Source: Ascaphus truei
Lineage: Eukaryota; Chordata; Amphibia; Anura; Ascaphidae
DNA: 64,000 nt
Assembly (NCBI GenBank): GCA_036426205.1
Contig: CM071568.1
Span: 39,148,614-39,212,613 of the forward strand
Direction: 5' to 3'
Positions 47,574 to 59,870 of this stretch are shown piece after piece; position 1 is the first letter of the stretch; the number at the start of each line of letters is the position of its first letter. Both the position numbers and the translations under genes were made by a program. The notes under the pieces were generated by a model. The model had not been told where the DNA came from. It saw nothing but the letters and a program-made list of their open reading frames with translations, and did not search any database.

Positions 47574-48099
47574 CTTTCAGCATATCACAATCAATCATTT
47601 TATTTTAGTGGTAAGAGAATGAAGTTTGATGCGTTATGATTTATACATTGATTAAATATATATTTTTTTCAGATGGAAAACCACCTTGTTACTGTCCTTA
47701 CAGTTTACATTCAGTGTACGCTTCACAAGGAAGTATTATTCTGTCTAAATAGAGTTGGCTATCATTCGTGGAATTGATATTTATAACACACATACTATAT
47801 TCACCCGATGCTATTTAACGGAGGTAAATCATGGATATTGCTATTAAGATTTTATTTTGTTAATTTGATAATTTTAAATTAATATTGGTGACCAAACATT
47901 AATATTTCTATAAGTTTTTGAAAGAGAGGAGTTCTGGGAGGTTGCCCACGATGGTGGTTGTGCCTACCATGTGCTCCGGACAAAAGGGAGCATAAAAAGA
48001 CCCACTTACAGCTGAAAGGGGGATCTCTGATGGTTCGAAACAAGGATTTAGTTCAGCTGACAAAGTTAGCTAGGCACCTTATTTTATTTTATGTAAATA
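47574..48099 (+). other. rspo2 intron, no recognised feature
   Basis: AT-rich. The short 'ttttttcag' at 47,660-47,671 is followed by no R-spondin-like coding sequence. Confidence 0.45.
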
Positions 48100-49149
48100 A
48101 TTCAATGTAGAAGTTGTATATACCCTGGAACGGGCACTAGACATTTTGAGGAGGTTGCCTGCCAAACAACTCTGCAGGTGGCAGTGAAGGAGAAACAAGA
48201 AACAAATTGGAGAGGCAGGAGACAAAGCATAAGGAGCAGGAATTTCCCCGACCTATAAAAGCCCCAGAGGAACCATGTGCAGTGTGGGTCAGAGGCAGAG
48301 GGGAGACCCAGGAGAGTGAGGCTGGTCAGTAAGTAAATGGAGGGAGGGGCAGGTTGCTGCAGGTCAGAGAGTGCCAGCGTCGGGGGCTGCGGGAAAGGAG
48401 AGACGGAGAGCTGCAGGAGAGAAACTGGGAGCAGCAATTCCCTGTTAGGTGTCCTAAGTGCAACAGAAGCGAATCAGGTCGGAGGTGAGGGCTTAGCGCG
48501 GGGGAGAGAGGCAGACCGGTGAGCAGGCAGAAGATTGAGTGCTGGGGATTACAGACTGAAAGGAGCTCGCAGAGTGCAATAGGCAGGATAATACACAGAG
48601 AGTTTGAGTGCTAGCAGCAGAGGAGTATAGATTACTTTTCTTCTGCATCTGTGCCACTGCCATATAGAGTGCCAGAAGGTGTCTGAGATTCATGTGGAAG
48701 AGCTGGTGAATGAAGTTGCAGCAGCAGGAGACAGACAAAGGCTACTGAATGGAGAGAACACAGGAAGGGCCCAAACAAGGTTAACATAGTGACAGCCATT
48801 TGCAGACAGCCATTTAATTATTAAACTCTGAACAGAAGAGGGGAAAGTACATAAACACAAAATAAAATAATGCAAAATCATATACTGTATTTAAACCAAT
48901 AGAAATCAAGTTAAGTGAATTTAAAAAAAAAGTTATATGGAATAAACGTTATTGCAAAATTCGCCACAAGTCGCAAGCATGGGGCCGAAAAGTCAAATGA
49001 GACAAAGAAAATAAGCTATACCGCCCCCCCAAGAAAAGGGAGAGGGGGCGGCGGAGGGGATGGAGATTAGGTAAACAGCGAAAATTGCTAAAAAAGTACA
49101 AGAGTCAATAAAGTCAACCAGGAAACAGAATCAACCATGTAGAACAAAG

Positions 49150-49560
49150 AATATCAGACATGGAGGTTAGATTTACTAACGTAGCAGAACTCAAGTTTGC
49201 TGGCCAAAGTGGATGATCCTGAAAAGCGTAACTGTTTGGCCTACAATAAAGAACAGGGAGAGTTTTTTGCGTTTTTTTCATCAGAGCTCCCAAAGTTGTT
49301 CAAGGTGGACTGTCATGATATCCCACTTCAAGTAGAGAGAGCACACTGGGTGGGTCCGGAAACGGTGGAGTATGGCAATAATAGAAGACCTAGCTAAAGT
49401 ATGATAATGTATCTAAAATTTCAATAAGGTAGTAAAGGATGTGATTCATAGCTAAGGTTGTTCCAGGATTATTCCAACAACCTATAAAAGAAAAGGAAAT
49501 CATTTTCTCCAGTGTGTTCAGCACTTCAAAAGAGAGGAGTTAACTTTGCTCTTCTGTATC
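49150..49560 (+). pseudogene. L1-type ORF1 (RNA-binding protein) relic
   Basis: The frame at 49,197-49,397 reads LPKLFKVDCHDIPLQVERAH, then WVGPE, then a stop after NNRRPS. This matches the L1 ORF1 RRM/C-terminal pattern (LP..L.....PLQIERAHRVGP). Coding continues in other frames to about 49,560 (RLFQDYSNNL-like). In the live element this protein coats LINE RNA. Confidence 0.7.
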
Positions 49561-49819
49561 CGACCAAATTGTGAATAAACACGGTGGAAGGAACGGTGCT
49601 CTGTAACGCTGTGAAAGAGGCAGAGAAATGACTGAGTGATGAAGAGGATCAGTGCAAAGACGCAGAAGATTAAAATGGCTGTGCAGAAGGGGGGATAGGC
49701 ATTATCGGACTCTTTTAAGACGTTTGAAATGGTTGGAAAATACAAAGGATTAATCAGCTGTTACAAAAGGTTTTGGTGAATAGATTTTTGGAAAGGCAGG
49801 AAGTTAACTGTTCATGTCA

Positions 49820-50437
49820 AAAGAGTGTTTGAAACACAAGTAATATACACAAAAAACGGTGATCAAACCCTCTGTTGCTCTGCTCCTCAGCACTCCACAC
49901 GAGCAGCAGAGCCACAGAGGGTTTGATCACTGTTTTCATTTGCTATTAACCTTTTACTGACTGTTGTGGACTCCTGGTGCTTATTTGCAGGCTGCTTTTT
50001 TGCAAGCTGTGTTCAGCCTTTACTGTACTATTGCCAACAGTGTTTTGTGGTACTTGAACTACTGGCATTGACTTTAGTGGATTCTTGCTGCCCTGCTATT
50101 AGCTGTATTTAGCCTACACTGCATGATTGGTTTCTATTTTCAGGGGTGTCTGATTTGACCAGTTTTAGGGGAAGGGTGGCTTAGGGAAGTACCTCTGGGA
50201 CCTTTTGGACCAGGGGGAATGGGTCAGATGAAGAGGTAGTCCTTCGAAACGTCGCCCCCCTAGCATACTTTCCGTTCTCTGTTTTTTGTGTATATTCCTT
50301 GTGTTTCATGTTTTGTCCCCCTTTCCTTCCCCCCCCACCCCTCACTTTGTGACATGCCCCTTTATGACACTGGTTTCTGCAAACACATTTGATTTATTTC
50401 TGGTTTGTTTTATTATTAAATGTATTTTCGGCATTAC
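49820..50437. mobile_element. Foldback element with outer and inner inverted repeats and hammerhead-like core
   Basis: An outer inverted pair (GAAACACAAGTAATATACAC at 49,830 / GTGTATATTCCTTGTGTTTC at 50,289) surrounds a second palindrome (GTGATCAAACCCTCTGT...ACAGAGGGTTTGATCAC, 49,859-49,930) and, at 50,225-50,253, CAGATGAAGAGG...CCTTCGAAACGTC. A tail of about 125 bp follows. Possible flanking repeats AACTGTTCATGTCA (49,806-49,819) and AACTGTTTTCATCA (50,438-50,451) are imperfect. It lies between the ORF1 and ORF2 relics of the LINE. Confidence 0.55.
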
Positions 50438-50519
50438 AACTGTTTTCATCATTTAGCTATTAGACAGTGAGTGCTGGTACTTACGTAGATTAATTAAAAA
50501 GGTTGTTCTTATGGAGATA

Positions 50520-52480
50520 ATGAAACAAAGAAAGATGAACAGGGAAGGACATGTATATAATAATCAAGGTAAAAATTCATGGTTAAATGTTGATAATATG
50601 AAATACAATGCCCCTAACACAGAGAACAGTGATCTAGTAAAGGAAATAAATAAGGTATTACTAGAATAGGACGATGGGTTGCCAATAATACTAGCAGGGG
50701 ATTTGAACTTTGTGTAACATGGCTGGATAGAATGTCTGGGCCTGGTAGAAAGGCTAAGGCTGCATGTACAAAAAGAGAAAAGAATAAACAAATATCTCTT
50801 AAATCTAAAAATGTATCTATTGATCAAATTAAAAAAACAGTTAGGTGTGATTGATCTCTGGAGGACCATGAACCCTGAGGCTAGAGAGTACATGTGCCTG
50901 TCCAAAGTGGATGCTAGCATGTCTACGATCAACGTATTTCTAATTTAAATTCCCCTATTGCAAGACATCATAGATATAAAAATAAAAAACAGGTGTTATC
51001 TGACTATGCCCCAATTTGAACAAAGTTACACATGCAAAACAATACAATGAAATCTAAGACTTGAGATTTCCCTCATTTTTAGCTCGGAGACAGGGTTTTA
51101 ATGATCACCTAAACAGCGAGTGATTTTCATATAGTACAGTACCAACAATGCTCAACAGTTAGATAAACCTCAACTATTTGGGATTTTTTGGGGATTCGTC
51201 TAAAGCAGTCATGCAAGGAAAAGTAATATTGTATATCACCTATAAGAAAAAGAAAGCAAAAATGGAGTACATAACTTTGAACAAGAAGGTTATGGAAACT
51301 TATACTAATTTAAAAAAGGAATACTTAGAGGCATAGCATAAGCTGGAAGCCTTTTAGAAGGATGGAGAAATATGGTATATGACAAGGCAGAGACATAGGT
51401 TTTATAGATTCAGAAATAAGACAGGGACATTTTTGGCCAATACAGTATGGGTCCGAGCCATGTAGAAATTATTAAAGATGAATTGCTAGTGATACACAAT
51501 GATTCAAAGGGTACTGCAAAAAATTTTTGCTTCACTTTATAAGTAATTATGCAAATGAAAACATAGATATTCAGAATAAAAGTGTTTTTTTTTTAGCTAT
51601 TTTAAGTGATAGAGCTACCAACTATAAATAAGGAAGTCTGGACCTTCTAGAAGGATCATTAAGAACAGTGGAGGTTACCCAGGCTATCAAAAACGTAATT
51701 TGTTTCTTAAAAGCACTGTGAGCAGATGGCATGTCAGCAGAGTATTTTAAGATTCTTCAACCATAAGTGGACAAAATCTTGACAGTTGTACAATGACTTG
51801 CTAAAAACAAACTTCTCCCTTGCAGATTTAGGATGGTGGAAATTAAAGTTCTCCCTACAGGAGGATGAGAATCTAAATGACCAGGTTTATATAGACCTAT
51901 TTCCTTATTAAATACAGACTACAAGTTATTCACAAAATTAATGACATATTGAAATTGACTTTGCCTAGTATTATTTCCAAGGATCAAATAGGTTTCATAA
52001 AAGGTAGGCATTTGGTGCTGAATATTAGGAGGAGATATGATAGAAGCTATTTATACTATTGATATAGAGGGGTGGAATAGTGGCAAGTTATATCCCAGGC
52101 ATATCACCAGATTTTATCTTGAGCATTGATGCCAAAAAATACTTTGATAAAGTAGCATGGGATCACCTTCAGACAACTCTGTTTGATTTTTAAGATTTTA
52201 TTTCCCTAATCTCCGATTGCATCAAAAATGGTAAATGGGGTTAAATTGAAGGCATTTGTACTAGGAAGGGTTGCCCGTTATCACCATTATTGTTCGTTAT
52301 AATTTTAGAACCTTTGGTATTAGGTTTTAAAAAATGATTTCAGGTATTAAGTTGGGCAAAGAGTTCTTACAGTTGTCTTTATATGCAGACTACATGTTAT
52401 TGTTTGTAGACAACCCAACGTTGAATGTGATGGGAATAATAGAGGATATTGAACGGTTTGGTGGAGATACTGTGGCTCAA
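50520..52480 (+). pseudogene. L1/Tx1-type ORF2 relic (endonuclease and RT)
   Basis: Fragments in several frames: LPIILAGDLNFV (50,678), then GVIDLWRTMNPEAREYMC (50,840-50,900), then a YLTMPQFEQSY-like SDHAP relic at about 51,000; then ADGMSAEYFKILQP (51,720), YRPISLLNTDYKLFTKLMT (51,890), SIDAKKYFDKVAWDHLQTTL (52,120), CPLSPLLFVIILEPL (52,270), and a YADD-region relic at 52,378 (LYADYMLLFV-like). This is the L1/Tx1 order of motifs. It cannot be active. Confidence 0.8.
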
Positions 52481-52501
52481 AAGAGAGGCTGCTGAAGCAG
52501 C

Positions 52502-52569
52502 TTTTCCATAAATTACATTTTGACCCATTAATAAGGAAAGTAATGGGTCAAAATGTAATTTATGGAAAA
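52502..52569. repeat. Perfect 29-bp-arm hairpin with 10-base loop
   Basis: The arms 52,502-52,530 and 52,541-52,569 (CCATAAATTACATTTTGACC and its inverse) are exact. The loop is ATAAGGAAAG. On its right a new open LINE-like frame (52,543-52,761; FFKTWKRLIDTLSQEIKQWV) begins, so the hairpin may mark an inverted junction between LINE pieces. Confidence 0.85.
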
Positions 52570-53714
52570 TTATTTAACTTTTTCAATTTAGATTGGGTGG
52601 AGGCGACTACTGACAGAGAGAGGAAAGCAAACACCTTCTTTAAAACTTGGAAAAGATTAATTGACACACTATCCCAGGAAATCAAACAGTGGGTGCAGGA
52701 TAACTTCCAGCACACCGCTTGGTACACGTCACAGATGCGTAAGAAGAGATCCACCAGTTAGAATATAATCAGGGCATCAGGAAAGCAGGGAAAGAGAAAC
52801 ACACATATTGTATAACATACGCATAGGCAGGAAATCCCTAAACAACTATAGCACCCAGAGGCAAGAGCAGTAACAGAGTAGATGTAGGGACAATGTACAC
52901 AAACTAGAGGCAAAAAGATCCGGACTAGCAAACACGACCCAGAGAATGGAGAACCATATAGGAAGCGGGGACAATAATAAACAATATAAACATATAAAGA
53001 CTAGGTACCGGGGGGTGGGGGGAGGGGATGGAGAACATGAGAGAGTTGACAGACTAGGAGTTAAAGCTGCAGTTTAAGCTGCCATTTTTTTTCCCCCATT
53101 CAATATGTGCAGCAATACAATCTGCACAAAGGGGAAGGGGGCTGTCACTTTGGAAATGCTTCCTACATTAGAAACATTACAAAACATGTCTTTAAAACAT
53201 TTTTTTTTAAATTCTACAAGTATTTTCTCACAGTACAGAACTGATTTATTAAAAAAACAAAAAAACACACGTAGGATATTTCTTGAACTGCTGCTTTAAG
53301 GTGACACGACAGTGGTAACACAATCACAGAAGTTGTTACTACTTACTAATTATTCTTTGAGCTTATCTTTCATATAGTACATAAGTTCTAGGAACGGAAT
53401 CTTTTACTGTTAAAAAAATGTTAAACTGAAACAATGACCAAAGTTTATAGTTTAGCTTTATATAAAATAAAAAAGCGAACGTCAATAATTTGTAAATGGA
53501 AAATAACCTGTTTTTATGACCAAAGAAAATATTCACCATTTATGATCTGAACAAATGTTTACAAATACTGTATATGCAATGCAAGACTTTCAATAAAAAA
53601 CACTATACTATATATTTTTTTTAAAAATAAGGAAAATAAGCAAGAAAATCATGAGATGGAAGATCTACCGATATCGTTTGACCAACATGGTCTTCCCTAA
53701 ATTACTGTATCCTA
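52570..53714 (+). other. LINE-like coding tail and unannotated sequence
   Basis: 52,543-52,761 reads like the C-terminal end of an L1/Tx1-group ORF2, followed by A/G-rich sequence to 53,060 that may be its 3' UTR. 53,070-53,714 shows nothing recognisable. Confidence 0.4.
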
Positions 53715-54046
53715 CTGTAGTGCCGACGGTTATTCTAACACAAACCAGTGGCGATCGCCAAAAAGACCCAGGTAAATGCTGGGTACATGCTGGGTCGTGT
53801 ATAAGGCAAGTTTAAGGCATTTCTGCATTGACTAATGGCCCATCAGATTAACAGCAGGGGATCCTGGCATTCCCATTCAAACTGAATGGGACTGTTAGGG
53901 ACCCCTGCTGTGTTAATCCGATGGGTCATTAGTCAATGCAGAAATGCCTTAAATTTACCTTAAACTGCCAGGTTACACCCAGCACATACCCAGCATGTAA
54001 CCGGGCTAGTTTAAGGCAAGCTTTTGAATACTCGTTGTCTCGTCTG
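53715..54046. mobile_element. Palindromic MITE, copy 1 (TA target, 332 bp)
   Basis: A palindromic core (TTAAGGCATTTCTGCATTGA, CCCATCAGATTAACAGCAGG and their inverses) with a TTCAAACTGAA centre at about 53,876. The ends CTGTAGTGCCGACGGTTATTC and GAATACTCGTTGTCTCGTCTG are loosely inverse and flanked by TA. Copy 2 is at 56,225. Non-coding; mariner-like by the TA target, otherwise unclassified. Confidence 0.75.
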
Positions 54047-54839
54047 TATGAAGACTTTGCCACTCTGCTTACATGACCAAAATACATAAAAAGTCTAAAT
54101 AAGTTGTTCTAAGATTTCATTTTGAAGTCAAAGTGACATAAACTTTCTGTCGAGACATTTATTTGATTGGTTCCTTGGGGACAATTGTTTTTCTAATACC
54201 AAGTTAGAGTAGAACCTGACGAAACCCTTAGCAATAGCGTATTTGCCGCATGTAGAGGGATTGGAAATGACTAGAAATGAATACAAACCTGTTCATTTAC
54301 CAACCTGTGTTTGCATTGCGAAAGCTCAACAAGCTACTCAAACATACCGTTTTTAGGGGACCCAGCATTTCCAGCAGGGGAGAGGGAGTCGGTTCTTAAG
54401 AAATGGAAAAAAATGAGTAATAAACAGCATAACTCAATAGTGGCATGAGAACATTTATAAGGTGGTGCAATTCGACATGCTGCAGGAGAAATACAAATTT
54501 CCACATAATCAATGTTTTAATATTAACAATCCCAATATTATATTCAATATCTAACCAGTGGATCATGGGTTTATAAATACCTTGATTGACAATAAATTTA
54601 GTAAAAGCTGAAGAATTCATGGTTACCCTTATATATGAATCATTAGTGTGCGGTGGAGGGACGCTCCATGGTATACATCTGTTTAGATCTTTGGCCGTAG
54701 TGAGGCCCCTGTCTTTTCCCCTTCACAGCACCTACCAGTAAACATCCATCAAGAAGTCTGTATAGAGGTGTGCATCGAGACCATTTATCCATTGTATGAA
54801 CCATTAAGGAGAGCATGGCAGGAAAAACACATTATTAAT
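54047..54839. other. Unannotated sequence between MITE and LINE C-terminal relic
   Basis: Partly LINE-derived towards its right end (54,560-54,839); nothing recognisable in 54,060-54,550. Confidence 0.35.
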
Positions 54840-55610
54840 TTAGTGGAAGGTTGGAAAAGAGATTTTTCTGAATTTAATGAGCCTGAATCGATGATGGAAG
54901 GTTTAAATGCAGTATAAATAAACAAGTCACGTTATCAGAGCCCTTGAGGGAATTCAAGGTGGTTCATAGAGCATATTATACCCCAAGAGGGCTAGCAAAA
55001 AGTTACAAGCATATCTGTGTCATGAGTGTGGATAGCCAAACACAGGTTTTAGGCATTATGTCTGGGATTGTAGAAAAATGAAAATGTTTGGTATACATTG
55101 ATGGGTTACATTTATAAGGTGTGGAAAGTCAAACGTTGAACATTAAACTTATATTGTTGAACAACACTAATGTTTGGGAGGGTGAGCCTGAAAAAATCCC
55201 TTTGGAGATAAATGTAATTGTGGTACTTTGCAAAATTGGTTAAAACCAAAGCCTACAAAAATTCAACAAATAGAAAAATTGGAGTTCTCACATATGTTAT
55301 TAGACAGTTATAATACCATTCTGGGTAAAGAGATCAGGGATAGGAAATTCTTTGATAAGTGGAGTCTTTATTTAAAAACGTTATCAGTAGATTTGTTGAA
55401 AGAAATTGTATTCCCATTAAGAGGTACAGAGTTCCTGCAAGCTGAATTGCGACGGGAGCGCCAAATGTTTTATTGATGTGTTTGATTCCTGTTGGAAAAT
55501 GGGTAGTCATGATAATGATTGCAGAAGGGATAATTGAAAGGCTACAAAGGCTTGAGCAAGGCTTGGTGGCTGGGGTTGCTGAGTACAATCAACTCCTGGG
55601 GGAATAAAAA
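54840..55610 (+). pseudogene. L1/Tx1-type ORF2 C-terminal relic
   Basis: At 54,950-55,010 EFKVVHRAYYTPRGLAKSYK matches the L1/Tx1 C-terminal pattern (HR.Y.TP..LAK). It is followed by LKPKPTKIQQIEKLEFSHML and FFDKWSLYLKTL in the open frame at 55,228-55,476. The Cys-rich segment that normally follows HR.YLTP is broken by stops. Confidence 0.7.
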
Positions 55611-56222
55611 AATAGATTTCGGCATGTATTTCATATCATTGTTGTTCCAGCATTTAAAATTGATGATGTACATAATGGTATGACAAACACAATGATAAAA
55701 AAAAAAAAGTTTTCAAACAAATCCTGTATATTATAATATAACAAGTATTTGAATTTGAAAATTACTTTGGACATTTTTGTTAGAATTCAAGCAGGGTATA
55801 ATTTTGTTTTTGTTGAATGGATGCAATACTTTTCTTTTATCCAGCTTGCGGAGTATGTACTCTATATGCTGTGGCATACGGATTTCTTCTTCAAATTTTG
55901 GAACTGAAAACCAAATCTTATAGGCTATGACATTTAGCCCAGTCTTGCAGGCCCTTAATAACAATTCTTCAGAGGCAAGATATTATAGAAGCTTTGCGTC
56001 CCACCTAGGAGGTGTGGGCAGCCGAGTTAACATAAAAAAAAAATGGCGATTTTATACAGGTTGATACAATTTCTTCCAACCATATTGAATGTGTGAGTTG
56101 TTTTTCCTAACAAATATTATCTTAGTAGCCAGTGGATGCTCAAAGTCAGGGGTTTTATCAGCAACATTTCTTCACAAACAGGCATTCATTTTTTGTGGGT
56201 GTGCAGAAAACATTTACTGATA
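55611..56222 (+). other. rspo2 intron, no recognised feature
   Basis: Unannotated. Confidence 0.45.
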
Positions 56223-56224
56223 TA

Positions 56225-56555
56225 CTGTAGTGCCGACGGTTATTCTAACACAAACCAGTGGCAATCGCCAAAAAGACCCAGGTACATGCTGGGTACATGC
56301 TGGGTACATGCTGGGTCTAGTTTAAGGCAAGTTTAAGGCATTTCTGCATTGACTAATGGCCCATCAGATTAACAGTGGGGGTCCCTGGCAGTCCCATTCA
56401 AACTGAATGGGACTGCCAGGGACCCCTACTGTGTTAAACCAATGGGTCATTAGTCAACCGAAATGCCTTAAACTTGCCTTAAACTAGCCAGGTTACACCC
56501 AGCATGTAACCGGGCTAGTTTAAGGCAAGCTTTAGAATTCTCGTTGTCTCGTCTG
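56225..56555. mobile_element. Palindromic MITE, copy 2 (TA target, 331 bp)
   Basis: The same element as 53,715-54,046, with about 93-95% visual identity. GGGTACATGCT is repeated three times near 56,280. It ends CTCGTTGTCTCGTCTG with TA following. Same orientation, 2.5 kb downstream of copy 1. Confidence 0.8.
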
Positions 56556-56557
56556 TA

Positions 56558-59264
56558 TTGATTGAAGACTGTTATTGGATCCCTTTATTCAACAGCATAT
56601 GTATGTATTTAGGAAGAGTGTCTAAATTTGTTTTAACCTATCTTACAGAAGCTTTGTGGCATGCTGCAATTACTTATTTACTAAAATGCAATGTGGGTTA
56701 CCGCACCCTAATCCGGCATTAACAGTTATTCCAGTCAATGACACTTACCACTGGAATGGGTACGGTACCCCACATATGTCACTATATTTTAGTTTGTCAG
56801 GTTACATTTCCAGCAAAGGTGCTCAACATTGTACCCTTTAAGGCCTTGAAGAGAGTTGCATTAGTGAAATAATCTTTGAGTTCAGTTAAAAATCTTAGGA
56901 AAACCAATTAAAATGCTTATGTTCTATCAAAGACACTTAACCTACATTATTGAGACATCATTCTTAATAAAATGCACAGTGCAGACTCCACAGATTTTTC
57001 TGCCTCGCCCCACATATAGAGTAAGATGAATTACAACACTGGGATGATCTTTTCAAAATACATCTGTCTTATTAATGACAAGGTCAGAGCTTTATAGGCT
57101 TCCATATCCCGACAAATAGGGAAGAAGCTTGCAAAACCCTCAAGGTGACTTTCTGTATACTGAAAATGAGAGATATGCAACATTTTTCGCAAAAGTTCAC
57201 AAACCAGGCAAAATTTGCCCTTTTTCCCTACAAATGTGAAAAAAAAATTATTTAAAGAGAAAAAGATTGGCAGAAGGCGCACTGAGCAGTTAAAACATAT
57301 CTTTAATAAAAAAAAACCCAGAAGGGGTTAATATACACAGTAAAATCAAAGCATAGGCAATGATTACAATGCAAAAGTGATAATAATAACGCGTTTTGCA
57401 CATAGAGCTCCGTCACGTGCGAAACACGTAGAGGTCACGAGAGGCTGCTTCGTGGACTTCAAGCTGTAGAGAGGGTTACATTTGGTGAAGTGAGGTTGTC
57501 TGCAGCATGAACAAGCTGTGTTGGTCCGGACCATTTACATCCATTGAACCCAGCTGTGTAACCAAAGCTCTCCGACATCATCCCTTGTTTTCTTGGGCAA
57601 TTGTAAGTTTAGTTTACCATAGGCCTGATTTAGCATTAATTTGGTAACGTAGAAATAGCGGTGACATAAAAATGTTAGCCCTACACCTATTTTGTTTCTG
57701 TGCGTTCGGTTTAATTTAGAGTTAGGTGCCACAGAGTCAGTAGCATCAGGTCTAAAAAGATGATATTGAGGTCTAAGATTTGCACAATGTCCATGCAAAT
57801 GTTTCACATCTGACACAAACACACGACAAAGCATAACAATGACGTGTGCTTGTCTTTACATGTTTTTACATCATCATTCATCTTTAAAAACTGAACTTTA
57901 TTTTGGGTTTGGCCTTTGCAGCACCTGTGCAACAACACAGCACACTGAGCAGCATGGTTCTCTGTATCCATGCTGAAAGTCCTATAGTCTTATAGTATGG
58001 TATGATTTGCACCTGGTCCACATAGGTGCACAATTAACATGCCTTTCTAAAATAAGAACAGCCATTAAATATACTCTAAATCGGATGCTGAGGCAAGAAA
58101 GGGGCTTTAATAACGGGTGCATGCCCATGTTTAACCAATTTAAAATAAATTTGTTGTAGAAACGTCGTAATTGTACCGAGCATTGCACAACGTTCATTTT
58201 GCATTCATTTCTTAACAACTCTAAATTGATTTCTTATTTTTATGAGGTGCATGCAGGGATTTTTGACTCCTCAAACGTTAGTCAACTTTCAATCGGCTCC
58301 ATGTCTCCTAGCTAAGTCCCTCCATACACAGGAACCAGTAATGCAGCACCCTTGATGTCTGTGTGTTTATAAAGTGTGCATGATTTACAAAACAGTCAAT
58401 AGTCTCCTCTAGATCTTCGAAAAGGTTGCAGACCATTGTTGCAACAAGTATTCTAATTTGAAGAATTTGGCAAAGTTTCCTGGACCTGCAGGGGGCCTAT
58501 ACATTTTATATTGTATATAAAATATCATGTTACTCCAGTAAGGAAGAACAGATGTGCTATTCTTAGAAATATCTATAGAAAAACGTAAGGTCACTGCTAG
58601 GTTAGAAATGTTGAAGTAAAATATGAATACAGAATAAAATCGCACAATAGAGATGTAAGCCCTTGTCTAGTTTGTAAGCTATACCATACTTTTTGAATTA
58701 TTTCCTGTCTTTTCCAAGCTAAGTTTTACTTTTATCTTTTACCTTTTTATGCATGCTGTTACACTCAGTATAGTTTTATATCTGATCTGTGTGAGGTTTT
58801 GTTTTTTTTCCCTTAAGAGTGAATAGCTTTCAAACAATACATCCAAAAGGTGTTATGTGAGCATGCACAAAGTAAGCTGACAGGCTTACATATACATCCC
58901 TTATTGTGTAAGTCTGAATGTGTGCAATACAAGTTGCCTATTGTTATACAAGTCCTTTTGTTGGACTGATTAACCAGTGGAACTACAGAACAAAGTAGAA
59001 TGACAAACAAACATAGAATATTGGGGCTTATTCTAGTATATCTGAAGTTGTCATTGACCAACCACATGGTTTAGCCAGAAGTAGCTGAATGAAATGTGAA
59101 AAATAACCCTATTCTCTATTGCAAACCACTTCTTCTAAACCGTGACAAATGGCAACAGACTGCACGGTTTAACAGCCAAACCACACGAGTTGTACTTGCT
59201 TTAGAAGTGGAATGACCAGAGTTGGTGCTAACTCCATCCCCAGTCTGACTTATGTATGTATGTG

Positions 59265-59270
<6 letters not shown>
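56558..59270 (+). other. rspo2 intron, mostly featureless
   Basis: A possible fragment of a foldback-family repeat lies at about 57,262-57,480: CGCGTTTTGCACA and GTCACGTGCGAAACACGTAGAGG resemble the GAAAC-type motif seen elsewhere, but no CTGANGA precedes it. No gene was found. Confidence 0.45.
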
Positions 59271-59340
<70 letters not shown>

Positions 59341-59640
59341 ACACATTGACTGACACACATGCACACACTGACACACATGCACACACTGACTGACACACAT
59401 ACACACACTGACTGACACACATACACACACTGACTGACACACATACACACACTGACTGACACACATACACACACTGACCAACACACATACACACACTGAC
59501 CGGTACAGATACATACACTGACTGACACACACACAAACAAACACACATACTGTACATATCCTTTGACTGACACACATACATACAGTACTCACTGACTGAC
59601 ACATACACTGACTGACACATACACTGACTGACACATGTGT
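59271..59640. repeat. AT/AC microsatellite and 22-bp CACTGACTGACACACATACA minisatellite
   Basis: (AT)n at 59,271-59,294, (AC)n at 59,295-59,340, then about a dozen units built on TGACTGACACACATACACAC to 59,640. Minus-strand frames of 100-177 codons here are artefacts of the repeat. Confidence 0.93.
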
Positions 59641-59870
59641 GCCGAGCACGCGCGTTATAAGTCAATTTCTGTGACAAAAGTCAAAGAAGTTTCACTTACT
59701 ATGCGCGTGCACAGCACACACAGCTTTTTTTTTTATTCAGTGTTGAATTAAAACATACTACACCTTAAGGTGTTTCTGTTTTTGCACTTCTGTTTTTCTG
59801 TGTATATATTAAAGAACTTATGAAGATTGTAGGTGAAACGGTGTAATTGCTAACAAAAATCAGGATAATA
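59641..59870 (+). other. Short unannotated linker
   Basis: Nothing recognised between the minisatellite and the RTE-type LINE. Confidence 0.4.

Larger units (their letters stand above)
48100..55610 (+). mobile_element. L1/Tx1-type LINE remnants in series
   Basis: A G/A-rich leader (48,240-48,700, possible 5' UTR) precedes an ORF1 relic (49,150-49,560), an ORF2 endonuclease and RT relic (50,520-52,480), other LINE pieces (52,541-53,060) and an ORF2 C-terminal relic (about 54,840-55,610). The order and strand fit one old L1/Tx1-group element broken by a foldback element, a palindromic MITE and perhaps a second LINE copy. Many stops and frameshifts are present throughout. Confidence 0.65.

Noticed and set aside
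59116..59677. Minus-strand frames of 100-177 codons rich in Cys and Val
   Set aside because: Direct translation of the CA/TG minisatellite in all three frames.
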